This document shows, piece by piece, positions 17,321-26,409 of a stretch of DNA of 64,000 bases (the stretch's first letter is position 1; each line of letters opens with the position of its first letter). This DNA comes from DATKZM01 sp035527975. Its GTDB lineage: Bacteria; Pseudomonadota; Alphaproteobacteria; JAPULJ01. Location: contig DATKZM010000008.1 in NCBI GenBank assembly GCA_035527975.1, positions 36,451-100,450 on the forward strand, written 5' to 3'. Made by a program: the position numbers and the translations under genes. The notes below the pieces were generated by a model. That model had not been told where the DNA came from. It saw only the letters and a list, made by a program, of their open reading frames with translations, and made no database searches.

Positions 17321-17989
17321 TCATTCAATCGCCTGGCGCAAAGCCGCTGCCGCAGCAAAGGGAGCAAGCGCGAGGGCAAAGAGCGACAGACCGGCCAGGA
17401 TCAAAAGGCGGGGGCCGGCCCCCAGGCCGAAGATCGCGGCGTCGACCGCGCTGACCCCGAAGATCAGCACGGGGATGTAGAGCGGCAGCACCAGCAACGA
17501 GAGCAGCACGCCGCCGCGCCGGGCACCCAAAGTCAACGCAGCTCCGATCGCGCCGATAAGCGTGAGCGCTGGCGTGCCGAGGGCCATCGCCGCGATCAAG
17601 ACGCCGTAACCGGCAGGGTCGAGATTGAGCAACAGGCCGAGCACCGGAGCGGCAACCACCAGCGGCAGTCCTGTGGTGAGCCAGTGGGCCAGCGCCTTTG
17701 AGAGCACCACAAGCTCCAGCGGCACCGGCGCCAGCGACAGCCACTCCAGCGAGCCGTCCTCGTAATCGGCCGCGAAGAGGCGCTCCAGCGCCAGCATCGA
17801 GGCCAACAAGGCCGTCACCCAGAGAATTCCGGGGGCGATCTTGGCGAGGGTCTCGGGGGAGGAGCCGACACCGAACGGGAAGAGGATCACCGTCAGCACG
17901 AAGAAGACGATCACCATCATCGTGTCGCTGCCCAGGCGCAACGCCAGGCGAAGATCGCGGGCGGCAATGGCGTGAAGCGCCCGGATCAT
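17321..17989 (-). CDS. ccmB: Haem exporter permease CcmB
   Basis: A 222-residue permease with six predicted helices. LGSDTMMVIVFFVLTVILFPFGVG and LFAADYEDGSLEWLSLAPVPLE are characteristic CcmB segments. With CcmA it forms the ABC unit that releases holo-CcmE from CcmC. The ATG at 17989 overlaps the ccmA stop (ATGA); the longer open frame upstream is antisense-like and is ignored. Confidence 0.94.
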   Translation of the reverse strand: MIRALHAIAARDLRLALRLGSDTMMVIVFFVLTVILFPFGVGSSPETLAKIAPGILWVTALLASMLALERLFAADYEDGSLEWLSLAPVPLELVVLSKALAHWLTTGLPLVVAAPVLGLLLNLDPAGYGVLIAAMALGTPALTLIGAIGAALTLGARRGGVLLSLLVLPLYIPVLIFGVSAVDAAIFGLGAGPRLLILAGLSLFALALAPFAAAAALRQAIE

Positions 17990-18636
17990 TCGTCGCCCTC
18001 GAGTGCCAGTGTCGGCGCGAAGCGCTCCAGCGCCAGCGTCTCTGCATCCGGCAGCGCCACGTCCGTGTGGGTGGCGAGCGCGACCATGCCGCCGGCCCTG
18101 CGGTGCGCAGCGATGGCAGCTTCCAGTTGCGCGACCGAGGCAGCGTCGAGGCCCGTCGTCGGCTCGTCCAGGAGCCACAGCGCCGCGGGCGCGGCGAGCA
18201 GACGGCACAATGCCAGGCGCCGGCGCTGGCCGGAGGACAGCAGCCGTACCGGAAAGTCCGCGAGGCGCAACAGATCGAAAGCCTCGAGCGCGGCGGTGGT
18301 GGCGGCGGCCGGATCGTCGGCGCCGTAGAGTCGGGCCCAGAAACGCACACTCTCGTCCACGGTGAGGACCGGCTTGGCGGCGTCCAGGTGGCCGATGAAG
18401 GCAAGCCGCGCGCCATGGGCCTCGCGGTCTTTCGTCACCGTAGCACCGTCCCAGGTTAGCGCGCCCGCCGCCGGGCGGATGAAACCCGCCATCACCCGCA
18501 GCAAGGAAGATTTTCCGCTGCCGTTGGGGCCGGTCAGGCGCAGCGCCCCGCCATCGGACAAGGCAAAGGAGAGATCCTTGAAGACAACGCGCTCGGCCCG
18601 AATGCAGGCGAGCGCATCTCCGGCGAATTCGGCCAT
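17986..18636 (-). CDS. ccmA: Haem exporter ATPase CcmA
   Basis: A 216-residue ABC ATPase. It has Walker A GPNGSGKSS, signature LLSSGQRRRLALCRLL (LSSGQ, the CcmA form) and Walker B LWLLDEPTTGLD. It is the first gene of the ccmABCDEFGHI operon, read leftward. The promoter should lie in the gap to its right, which also holds the hairpin array at 18.77-18.88 kb. Confidence 0.95.
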   Translation of the reverse strand: MAEFAGDALACIRAERVVFKDLSFALSDGGALRLTGPNGSGKSSLLRVMAGFIRPAAGALTWDGATVTKDREAHGARLAFIGHLDAAKPVLTVDESVRFWARLYGADDPAAATTAALEAFDLLRLADFPVRLLSSGQRRRLALCRLLAAPAALWLLDEPTTGLDAASVAQLEAAIAAHRRAGGMVALATHTDVALPDAETLALERFAPTLALEGDE

Positions 18637-18769
18637 CTATCGGGGGCTCCCACCCGGCCATCCTCATGCACGCCGCAGGCGCGGCGGCGGGATCATAGCT
18701 CAATTGCCCCGGTGGAACCCCCAAACCCGATGATTGGTTGGCGGGAGCTGGTGGGGGGTAGCTGTTCGG

Positions 18770-18884
18770 GGGCCACAAATAGAAGCGGCCAACGGAGGGG
18801 GGGTCCGTTGGCCGCGAGGTTCCAGCTCGGGGAAGCTGGAATAATGAGGCTTGGGGGAAGCCTCATTCAGAGGGGAGGTTGTTA
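18770..18884 (-). ncRNA. Candidate small RNA: three tandem hairpins with C-rich loops
   Basis: Read on the minus strand there is a C-rich single-stranded leader (868-884, containing CCTCCCC), then three perfect hairpins in a row. Hairpin 1 has 10-bp arms at 18843-18852/18858-18867 and loop CCCCC. Hairpin 2 has 8-bp arms at 18820-18827/18834-18841 and loop TCCCCG. Hairpin 3 has 12-bp arms at 18785-18796/18804-18815 and loop CCCCCCC, followed by TTCTATTT, a weak U-tract, as in an intrinsic terminator. C-rich loops that can pair with Shine-Dalgarno sequences are known from alphaproteobacterial CcsR-type (CCUCCUCCC motif) RNAs and Gram-positive UCCC-loop RNAs. No family is assigned. The rest of the gap 18637-19113 has no gene. 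Confidence 0.6.
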
Positions 18885-18893
18885 ATGCTGCTT

Positions 18894-18910
18894 ATATTGG
18901 CAGCCAATAT
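18894..18910. promoter_or_regulatory. 17-bp perfect palindrome before the hairpin array
   Basis: ATATTGGC and its exact reverse complement flank a single A. On the minus strand it overlaps a TATAAG (18896-18891) placed suitably as a -10 element for the hairpin array that starts near 18884. It may be an operator over that promoter. A convincing -35 box is not seen. Confidence 0.4.
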
Positions 18911-19113
18911 GGTTCAGTAAGGCCCAGAAAATGGCGAAAATAAGGTTTTTGCGCCTCGGAGCCGTCCAATTCGGCGTCGAGGTCATTAACCATATGATCC
19001 CTCAGGCGTTTTCCGAACCGAGACAATCCGCCCCCCGTCCGAAGATTTATCGCAGATCGGCTCAAAAAGCACAAACCCAGCTGCTCCGGCGGCGCAGCCG
19101 GACCGGCGCGCCA

Positions 19114-20358
19114 TCAGTCGAATTTGCGGACGTCGTCGATCACCTTGCCGTCATTGGGCAGGCTGCCGGGCGCGACCAGTTCGATATTACCGCGGACCTT
19201 GCAGACCGACTGAAAGGTGTCCGCGATCTTGCCTGCCAACGCGTCGCCGCCGCCGTCTACTTCGACCTTGAAGGCGGGGACGTCCTTGCCGTCGACCGCA
19301 TCGACGGTAAGCCGCGCCTTGCCGATCTCGGCGTGGCGCTTGACCACCTCGGCAATCTGCTCGGGATGCACGAACATGCCGCGGACCTTGGTCGTCTGGT
19401 CGGCACGGCCCATCCAGCCCTTGATGCGCATATTGGTGCGCCCGCATTTGCTGGGGCCGGGCAGGGCGGCGGTCAGGTCGCCGGTGGCGAAGCGGATGAG
19501 CGGCGTGTCGGGGTTGAGCGTGGTGACCACCAGCTCGCCGACATCGCCCGCATTGGCTACGGGCTCGCCGGTGCCGGGGACCAGGACCTCGACGATCTTG
19601 TCCTCGCCGATCGTCATGCCCTCCAGCGCCGGCGTCTCATGGGCGATGTTACCGAGCTCGGCCGTGGCGAAAGTCTGGTAGGTCTCGATGCCGCGCTCCT
19701 TGTAGGCCGCGCGCTGCTGGGGAAAAAGCGGCCCGCCGCCGACCACCGCGAGCTCGATCGATGAGAGATCGAGCCCGAGCTCGTCGCCCTTTTCAAGAAT
19801 GATGCCGAGATAATCAGGCGTGCCGGCATAAACGCGCGGGCGGATCTGCGCGATCACCGCCGCCTGCTGTTCGGTGTTGCCGATGCCGGCCGGCACGACG
19901 GGGCAGCCGAGCGCGCGGGCGCCGTAATGGAGGATCCAGGCGCCGGGTGTGAGGTGGTAGGAAAGCGAATTGTGGATGATGTCGCCCTTGCGCACCCCGG
20001 CGGCATAAAACGCGCGCGCCGTCCCGAAGCCGTCGATGCGATCGGTGGCGAGCTCGAAGATCGGGCCAGGCGAGGTGAAGATGAGCGCCACCTCGTCGAG
20101 CGAGACCGCGTTAAGTCCCGCCATCGGCGGGTCCGCCTTCATCAGCTCGATCAGATCATGCTTGCGGGTGACCGGGAGTTTGGCCAGCGCCTGCCGGCTG
20201 GTAATCGCGGCGGGATCGACATCGCCCAGGGACTTGGCGTACCAGGCCGAGTTGGCCTGCGCATTGGCGATCTGCTCGGCGAGCGCGGCCATGTTTGCCG
20301 CCTCGCGCGCCTCGGGATCGCGCGTTTCCAGGTCGTCATAGAAGTCGGACGCAGCCAT
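19114..20358 (-). CDS. PaaK-like (phenylacetate-CoA ligase family) AMP-forming enzyme
   Basis: A 414-residue adenylate-forming protein of the PaaK type. NSAWYAKSLGDVDPAAITS near the N terminus, VRKGDIIHNSLSYHLTPG, and the C-terminal RADQTTKVRGMFVHPEQI (the ligase domain, with KVRG) fit this family. The phosphate loop, normally SSGTTG, reads TSPGPIFE, so ATP handling may differ. Family members form aryl- or acyl-CoA thioesters in the cytosol. It is the last gene of the importer operon, 105 bases after the second ATPase, so it probably activates the imported acid. Substrate unknown. Confidence 0.8.
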   Translation of the reverse strand: MAASDFYDDLETRDPEAREAANMAALAEQIANAQANSAWYAKSLGDVDPAAITSRQALAKLPVTRKHDLIELMKADPPMAGLNAVSLDEVALIFTSPGPIFELATDRIDGFGTARAFYAAGVRKGDIIHNSLSYHLTPGAWILHYGARALGCPVVPAGIGNTEQQAAVIAQIRPRVYAGTPDYLGIILEKGDELGLDLSSIELAVVGGGPLFPQQRAAYKERGIETYQTFATAELGNIAHETPALEGMTIGEDKIVEVLVPGTGEPVANAGDVGELVVTTLNPDTPLIRFATGDLTAALPGPSKCGRTNMRIKGWMGRADQTTKVRGMFVHPEQIAEVVKRHAEIGKARLTVDAVDGKDVPAFKVEVDGGGDALAGKIADTFQSVCKVRGNIELVAPGSLPNDGKVIDDVRKFD

Positions 20359-20463
20359 GCCGTCCCCCGTCGGTTATGGTCACTACATTTCGAGCCGGGC
20401 GTTCCAAGCCGGGCGTTCGGGACCACGTGCCTCCGTCGCGCCGGGCCGGATCACATCAGCGGA

Positions 20464-21279
20464 TCAGGCCAGCCAGCGCTTGCGCCGTTTGTAATGCTTG
20501 ACGTTGCGATAGCTTTTGCGTCCGCTGGTGCTGAGGCCGAGGTAGAATTCCTTCACGTCCTCATTGTCGCGTAGATTGGCGGCGGGACCGTCCATCACCA
20601 CGCGACCGTTCTCCAGAATATAACCGTAATCGGCCAAGCGCAGCGCCATGTTGGTGTTCTGCTCGGCCAACAGGATCGAAACGTTCTGTTCTTCGTTCAA
20701 CAGCTTGACGATCCCGAAGATCTCCTCGACCAGTTGAGGGGCGAGGCCCATCGAGGGCTCATCGAGCAGCACCATGCGTGGCCGTGACATCAGCGCCCGC
20801 CCGATCGCCGTCATCTGCTGTTCGCCGCCGGAAATGTATCCGGCCTGCGAGCTGCGCCTTTCCTTCAGGCGCGGAAAATAGCCGTAGACCATCTCAAGGT
20901 CCTTGGAGATGGCACCCCTGCCGTCGCGCCGCGAATAGGCGCCGGTGAGCAGGTTCTCCTCGACAGTCAAATGTCCAAAACAATGGCGCCCCTCCATTAC
21001 CTGGATGATGCCCTTGCGGACCAGGTCGGTGGGGTTGAGGCGGTCGACGCGCTCGCCGAAAAATTCGATCGAGCCCTTGGTCACTTCGCCGCGTTCGGTG
21101 CCGAGAATGTTCGACACCGCCTTCAAAGTGGTCGTCTTGCCGGCGCCGTTGGCCCCGAGGAGGGCGACGATACCCCCCTCGGGAACCTCGAGCGAGACAC
21201 CTTTCAACACGAGGATCACGTGATCGTAGATCACCTCGATATTGTTGACGTTGAGTAACGTGTGTCCGTTCCCGCTCAC
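20464..21279 (-). CDS. Branched-chain-type ABC importer ATPase (LivF-like)
   Basis: A 271-residue ATPase with Walker A GANGAGKTT, signature region YISGGEQQMTAIGRAL and Walker B MVLLDEPSMGLAP; the last phrase is typical of LivF. It pairs with the LivG-like ATPase at 25378 to power the importer. The basic C-terminal tail (YRNVKHYKRRKRWLA) is longer than in LivF. It lies 51 bases after the binding-protein gene. Confidence 0.9.
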   Translation of the reverse strand: MSGNGHTLLNVNNIEVIYDHVILVLKGVSLEVPEGGIVALLGANGAGKTTTLKAVSNILGTERGEVTKGSIEFFGERVDRLNPTDLVRKGIIQVMEGRHCFGHLTVEENLLTGAYSRRDGRGAISKDLEMVYGYFPRLKERRSSQAGYISGGEQQMTAIGRALMSRPRMVLLDEPSMGLAPQLVEEIFGIVKLLNEEQNVSILLAEQNTNMALRLADYGYILENGRVVMDGPAANLRDNEDVKEFYLGLSTSGRKSYRNVKHYKRRKRWLA

Positions 21280-21330
21280 GGCATAGTCCTTATCAATTTT
21301 GCAATGCAGGTCGCATTGCCGGCATGGACG

Positions 21331-22644
21331 CTACTTGCAGTCCTTGCGCTTTTCGTACTTGAACTTGGCGGATTCCGCGACGGCTGCCTTCTCGACCTCG
21401 GCGCGCACCATCTTGCGCATCGGGGTGATCCAGTCGCTCACCATCTTCCACTGCTTGCCGTCCCATTGCTGGATGCGCAGCGAGCCGTTGCCTTCATGAT
21501 CGCGGCACGTGATGTTGATGGGTCGCGTGAAGCCCTTCATGCCAAGCTTATTGAGGCGCGCATCGGTCAGCCGCAATTTCTCAAGGCCTTCGCGGACATG
21601 CGTCCCGGTTGGGTTCTTGCCGTACTTCCTGATGGCATAGCCAACCGCTTCAGTGGTCAGCATGGCGTTGAAGAGACCGCGGTTGTAAAGCACCTCACCG
21701 AAGTTGTTCTTCGCCGCTTTGGTCAGATTTCCGTTGTAGACGTGCTTGAGAATGTCGCCGTGGAAATCGTAGTGCGTCCCCGTGCCGTGGAAGGTCGCGG
21801 CGCGGTAGCCAATGGCGGCCTTGCCGTTGGGAACCACGTCGGATTCCGATCCGGACCACCAGACGCCGATGAACTTGTTGACCGGGAAGCCAACCTCCGA
21901 AGCGCGCTGGATCGCGGTCGGGTTCATCTGGCCCCAGCCCCACATGATCATATAGTCCTCGCGGGCCCGAACGATCTTGCGCCACTGCGAACGCTGGTCG
22001 GCCATCGATTTGCCCGGCACCGAATAGGTGTTGAGGCGGTATCCGTAGCGCTTGGCGAGCGCCTTGAAGATTGGGATCGGTTCGCGGCCGTAGGAGGACT
22101 CCAGATAGATGAAGCCGATCTTCTTGCCTTTGAGCTTGGCCATGCCGCCCGACTGGGCGCCGATATACTTGACGATGCCGGTGGCCTGGCTCCAATAGGT
22201 CATCGGAAAATTGAAGACCCAGGGGAAGTAGCGGCCGTCGGCCGCCGCGCTCATGCCGTAACCCATGGAGAGGATCGGAACCTTGTCGATCCGCGCCTTC
22301 GGGACGAGCTTGTAGGTGACGCCCGTTGAGAACGGCAGCACCACCATCATGTTCTTGTTCTTGGCCTTGAGGCGCTCGTAGCACTCCACGCCCTTGGCCG
22401 TGTTGTAGCCGAACTCGCACTCCACGTAGTCGATCTTAACGCCTTCGATGCCGCCGTCGCGGACGTTGAGCAGCTGGTACCAATCGCGGAGTCCATTGGC
22501 GATCGGCACGCCGCCCGGTGCAAACGGGCCGGTGCGGTAAGTCAGCCCCGGAAAGAAGACGTCGGCTGCGACGGGCGTTGCCGCCAGCGGTGCGGCCATT
22601 GCCGCCCCCGCCACCGCTCCCATAGCTAGTTTACGTATGTTCAT
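21331..22644 (-). CDS. Periplasmic substrate-binding protein of the LivK type
   Basis: A 437-residue secreted protein. The signal peptide (KLAMGAVAGAAMAAPLAATPVAA) precedes a type I periplasmic binding fold. FGYNTAKGVECYERLKAKNK and PFSTGVTYKLVPKARIDKVP are typical of the hydrophobic-amino-acid/aromatic-acid binding group (PF13458-like). The start at 22644 is where the signal peptide begins. It defines the ligand of the importer; the CoA ligases at both ends of the operon suggest a carboxylic acid rather than an amino acid. Confidence 0.88.
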   Translation of the reverse strand: MNIRKLAMGAVAGAAMAAPLAATPVAADVFFPGLTYRTGPFAPGGVPIANGLRDWYQLLNVRDGGIEGVKIDYVECEFGYNTAKGVECYERLKAKNKNMMVVLPFSTGVTYKLVPKARIDKVPILSMGYGMSAAADGRYFPWVFNFPMTYWSQATGIVKYIGAQSGGMAKLKGKKIGFIYLESSYGREPIPIFKALAKRYGYRLNTYSVPGKSMADQRSQWRKIVRAREDYMIMWGWGQMNPTAIQRASEVGFPVNKFIGVWWSGSESDVVPNGKAAIGYRAATFHGTGTHYDFHGDILKHVYNGNLTKAAKNNFGEVLYNRGLFNAMLTTEAVGYAIRKYGKNPTGTHVREGLEKLRLTDARLNKLGMKGFTRPINITCRDHEGNGSLRIQQWDGKQWKMVSDWITPMRKMVRAEVEKAAVAESAKFKYEKRKDCK

Positions 22645-22802
22645 ATGCTGCGTTCTCCCTGTTTCGTCGAACGCGGGCCACGCCGCGCGCCGACTGCGCA
22701 TTGTTCTCAATCGGTTTCGACGGGCTGGCGCATTCATTGCCGGCCGCCGTTCCGGAACCTGCGACTACCATCGCGTTGGTTCCGGAGTGAATTCCGTCGC
22801 GC

Positions 22803-22846
22803 TTACTTGCAGTTCGCGCGTTTCTCGTATTTGACTTAGCGGACTC
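22803..22846 (-). pseudogene. Remnant of the 3' end of a second LivK-like gene
   Basis: On the minus strand this stretch matches the last 45 bases of the binding-protein gene (21331-21375) at roughly 35 of 45 positions with one base missing. Allowing for that gap it reads ESAK-KYEKRANCK-stop, against ESAKFKYEKRKDCK-stop in the intact gene. The upstream part of the second copy is gone. It lies between livK and livM and is best explained as what is left of a duplicated binding-protein gene. Confidence 0.6.
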
Positions 22847-22948
22847 TACACACTGACTTGAAGCCAGGCAATCCGACCATACCGCCGGCGCCTCGCGAAC
22901 ACCGGCCCGTACGCCGCACGCCGCCCAATAACGTCAGGCTTTCCACGG

Positions 22949-24028
22949 CTAGTGCGGGAACGGCCATAGCCGCAATTTCTCCTTGGCGATCTGCCACATT
23001 CGGGCCAGACCGTGCGGCTCGACAATCAGGAAGAAGATGATCGCGGCGCCCAACACCATGAAACGGATGTGCTGTACGACATGCGACGGAATCCTTAGAC
23101 CCAAGGCGTCCGGGATATTGTCGATCAGCACGGGCACGAGCGTGATGAAAATGGCGCCGAAGATCGAGCCCATCACCGTGCCGAGACCGCCGATCACCAC
23201 CATGAACAGGATCGGGAAGGATATCAGCAGGATGTCGAAGCCCTCCGCTTCGGCGTTTTCCAGAATGTAGAACGCGTAGAGCGCGCCCGAGACCCCGATG
23301 ATGTACGAGCTGACCGCGAAGGCGAGCAGCTTCGTGCGCATGGGACGGATACCGATCAACTCGGCCGCAATATCGAAATCGCGAATGGCCATCCAGGATC
23401 GGCCGATACGGCTGCGCGTGAGATTCTTCACGATCACACAGAAAATAACGAGAAACGTCAGGCAGATCAGATACTTGGTTGACGCCGCGGTCTTCGGACC
23501 CATGATGTCGAGGCCGAAGAGCGTCGTTGGCGGTGCCGCGATGGTGGCGGAGGTCGAGTAGTCGGTGAACCAGCCCACGGTCTGGAACAGCCACTCAAGG
23601 AAGAACTGCGCCGCCAGCGTCGCGACCGCAAGGTAGAAGCCCTTGATGCGCAGGCTGGGGATGCCGAACAGGACCCCGAATGCCGCTGCGAACAGGCCGG
23701 AGATCAGAATCACGATCAGAATGTTCACGTCGGGCATGAACTGGTGGAGCTTGTAGGTGCTGTAAGCGCCCACCGCCATGAAACCGCCGGTGCCGAGGGA
23801 GATCTGCCCGGCATAGCCCGTCAGCACGTTGAGGCCGAGGGCGGCCAATCCGAATACACAGACCGGCAGAAGGATGACCTCGTACCAGTAGGAGCTGGCG
23901 ACCAAGGGCACGACCGCGTACGCGATCAGCAGCAACAGCGCGATCCCGATCTTGTCCTGCAGGATCGGGAAAACCGCCGAATCGGCGGTGTAGCTGTTTT
24001 TGTACTGTCCGGCTTCGCGGTAAAACAT
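22949..24028 (-). CDS. Branched-chain-type ABC importer permease (LivM-like)
   Basis: A 359-residue membrane protein with about ten helices. GLNVLTGYAGQISLGTGGFMAVGAY and VKNLTRSRIGRSWMAIRDFDIAAELIGI are the LivM signatures (the latter is the coupling helix that touches the ATPase). It follows the LivH-like permease after four bases. It forms the transmembrane pore with that protein. Confidence 0.92.
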   Translation of the reverse strand: MFYREAGQYKNSYTADSAVFPILQDKIGIALLLLIAYAVVPLVASSYWYEVILLPVCVFGLAALGLNVLTGYAGQISLGTGGFMAVGAYSTYKLHQFMPDVNILIVILISGLFAAAFGVLFGIPSLRIKGFYLAVATLAAQFFLEWLFQTVGWFTDYSTSATIAAPPTTLFGLDIMGPKTAASTKYLICLTFLVIFCVIVKNLTRSRIGRSWMAIRDFDIAAELIGIRPMRTKLLAFAVSSYIIGVSGALYAFYILENAEAEGFDILLISFPILFMVVIGGLGTVMGSIFGAIFITLVPVLIDNIPDALGLRIPSHVVQHIRFMVLGAAIIFFLIVEPHGLARMWQIAKEKLRLWPFPH

Positions 24029-24032
24029 GATC

Positions 24033-25295
24033 CTAGACCCTCTCGATGATCTTCTCGCCGAACAATCCCTGCGGCCGGAACAGCAGGATTACCAGCGCCA
24101 GCACATAGGCAAACCACTCCTCGATCGAGCCGCCGAAATAATCGCCCCAATAGAGCTCGGCGATCTTCTCGCCGACGCCGATGATGAAGCCGCCGACAAT
24201 GACGCCGGGCACCGACGTAAATCCGCCGAGGATCAGCACCGGCAGCGCCTTGAGCGCGATGATCGCGAGCGCGAAGCTCGCCGCCCCGCCGGAGATGCCC
24301 CAGAAGATACCCGCAACCAAGGCGACCACGCCGGCAACCGACCACACGACCACCCACATCGAATTCAATGGGATGCCCACCGACAGCGCGGCCTGGTGAT
24401 CGTCGGCGACGGCGCGCAGCGCACGGCCTACCCGTGTCTTCTGGAACATGAGCGCCAGCAGCGCCACCATGATCGCCGAGCAGATGGCCGCGGTGAGGTC
24501 GACCTTCTGCAAGGTCAGCCCGCCCTTGAGATTGCCGCCGAAGAGGTGCAGCGGACCTTTCGAGATACCGAGCGCCGCCGCGGGCACCGACTGATTGTTC
24601 CCGCCGAATACGGTCTCGCCGAAGCCTTCCAGGAAGAAGAAAAGCCCGATCGTGGCCATGAACAGGATGATTTCCTCCTGGCCGACCATGGGGCGCAGCA
24701 CCAGCCGCTCAATGAGGAACGCCAGACCAATCATGATCATGATCGTCAGTGGGATCGCCAGCCAGACATTCATCGAGATCGTGACGAATGCCTTCAGCCC
24801 GAAGACTGCCGTGATGAGCGCCAGTACGATGCCCGCCATCATTGTTCCGGCTCCGGCCCTCGCCTTGGCCGGCGTCTTGACCTTGCCGGTAAGCAGGACC
24901 GCGCCGGCGATCACAAGACCGAGGCCGAAGAACCACCACAGGTTAATACCGTATCCCTTTTCCAGGCTGATCATCGCCAGCACAGCGAACACGACCATGA
25001 TGCCCTGGGCAAAGTTGAACACGCCCGAGGCCTTGTAGATCAGCGCGAATCCGAGCGCGACCAGCGAATACATCAACCCCGCCATGGTGCCGTCGATGAC
25101 CGCCTGGACCAGATCCATCGGCCGTTCCCACATCCCGCTGAGCGGTTCGACCACCAAGCCGACGAGCCATTCGGGCAGCGCCTCGGCGTCATTGATCTGG
25201 AACAGGATGAAGATGATCACCGCAGCGGTGACAATGGACGTAGCAACCTTGGCCCGGCGCAGCTGCCACATGTCCTTCAGTGCGAGAGCGCTCAT
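24033..25295 (-). CDS. Branched-chain-type ABC importer permease (LivH-like)
   Basis: A 420-residue permease, longer than the ~300 residues usual for LivH. VIDGTMAGLMYSLVALGFALIYKASGVFNFAQG is the family N-terminal core and GRALRAVADDHQAALSVGI the ATPase-coupling helix. The extra length is an N-terminal segment of ~70 residues with one helix and an inserted hydrophobic segment at about 120-170. The start at 25295 is the first ATG that keeps the N-terminal basic segment; an ATG at 25325 lies upstream. Confidence 0.9.
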   Translation of the reverse strand: MSALALKDMWQLRRAKVATSIVTAAVIIFILFQINDAEALPEWLVGLVVEPLSGMWERPMDLVQAVIDGTMAGLMYSLVALGFALIYKASGVFNFAQGIMVVFAVLAMISLEKGYGINLWWFFGLGLVIAGAVLLTGKVKTPAKARAGAGTMMAGIVLALITAVFGLKAFVTISMNVWLAIPLTIMIMIGLAFLIERLVLRPMVGQEEIILFMATIGLFFFLEGFGETVFGGNNQSVPAAALGISKGPLHLFGGNLKGGLTLQKVDLTAAICSAIMVALLALMFQKTRVGRALRAVADDHQAALSVGIPLNSMWVVVWSVAGVVALVAGIFWGISGGAASFALAIIALKALPVLILGGFTSVPGVIVGGFIIGVGEKIAELYWGDYFGGSIEEWFAYVLALVILLFRPQGLFGEKIIERV

Positions 25296-25377
25296 GGTGC
25301 GCGGTACTCCTGCGTCAATTGGCAACTGGCCGTGAGATCACGTGCGCTAGGATCATGGGCCAGGGGACTAACGTGCA

Positions 25378-26403
25378 TCAGTCATCGCCCTCTTCGTGGG
25401 GAACACCCAAATAGGCGTCGATAACGTCCTGGTTCCCCCGCACCTCTTCCGGCGACCCATCGGCAAGCTTGCGGCCATAGTCGAGCACCACGACGCGGTC
25501 CGAGATATCCATGACCACGCCCATGTCGTGCTCGATGAGCGCGATGGTGGTGCCGAATTCATCGTTCACGTCGAGGATGAAGCGGCACATATCCTCTTTT
25601 TCCTCGACATTCATGCCGGCCATCGGCTCGTCGAGCAGCAGGAGCGTCGGCTCGGCCGCGAGCGCGCGTGCCAGCTCAACGCGTTTCTGCAGACCATAGG
25701 GCAGCCGCCCGGCCGGCACCCGGCGGATGGCCTGGATGTTCATGAACTCGATGATCTTCTCAACGAAGATGCGGTTCTCGATCTCGTCTCTTTGCGCGGG
25801 GCCCTTGTAAACCGCCTCCAGCATGAAATCGGCGGCCGAGATCGCAGCGCCCGGGATCCAGCTGACCGGCAGCGATGCGATCCTGAAGGCGCGGCTGCTG
25901 CGATGGGCGCTCATAAGACCGCCAATTGCTCCGTCGCCATCAGCCACGCGGTTCACCGCTTGACGCAACACGCCCGGCATCTTGAGCAATCGCCCGGTCA
26001 TGATGTTGTCGAGCACGCTCATGCCCGCGAACAGGGCGACGTTCTGGAAGGTTCGCGCTATCCCTGAATTTGCGGCCTCGTATGGCCGCATCTGGCTGCG
26101 GGTGACGCCCTGATAGGTGATTGTGCCTTCCTGGGGATGATAAAAGCCGTTGATGCAGTTGAGCATCGACGTCTTGCCGGCACCGTTGGGCCCGATAATT
26201 GCCAGGATCTCGTGCTCGCGGATCTCGAAACTCACATCGGAGATCGCCCGCACACCGCCAAAGGACAGGCTGATGTTGTCGGCCTTGAGGATGACGTCGC
26301 CCAGCTTTTTTTGCGGCGGAACGTTGTCGCCGCGGGCGGACACGCTGGCGTCTTCTGGTTTCGCGGGTTTCGCTTCGGTCATCGCATCATTGGGTGGTGT
26401 CAT
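25378..26403 (-). CDS. Branched-chain-type ABC importer ATPase (LivG-like)
   Basis: A 341-residue ATPase. After ~38 extra N-terminal residues come Walker A GPNGAGKTS, ARTFQNVALFAGMSVLDNIM (Q-loop, LivG type), a signature that reads LPYGLQKRVELARAL instead of the usual LSYG form, and Walker B LLLLDEPMAGMN. A segment of ~50 residues between Q-loop and signature is longer than in LivG of E. coli. It lies 6 bases after the acyl-CoA synthetase and 82 bases before livH. Confidence 0.9.
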   Translation of the reverse strand: MTPPNDAMTEAKPAKPEDASVSARGDNVPPQKKLGDVILKADNISLSFGGVRAISDVSFEIREHEILAIIGPNGAGKTSMLNCINGFYHPQEGTITYQGVTRSQMRPYEAANSGIARTFQNVALFAGMSVLDNIMTGRLLKMPGVLRQAVNRVADGDGAIGGLMSAHRSSRAFRIASLPVSWIPGAAISAADFMLEAVYKGPAQRDEIENRIFVEKIIEFMNIQAIRRVPAGRLPYGLQKRVELARALAAEPTLLLLDEPMAGMNVEEKEDMCRFILDVNDEFGTTIALIEHDMGVVMDISDRVVVLDYGRKLADGSPEEVRGNQDVIDAYLGVPHEEGDD

Positions 26404-26409
26404 GCTCGC

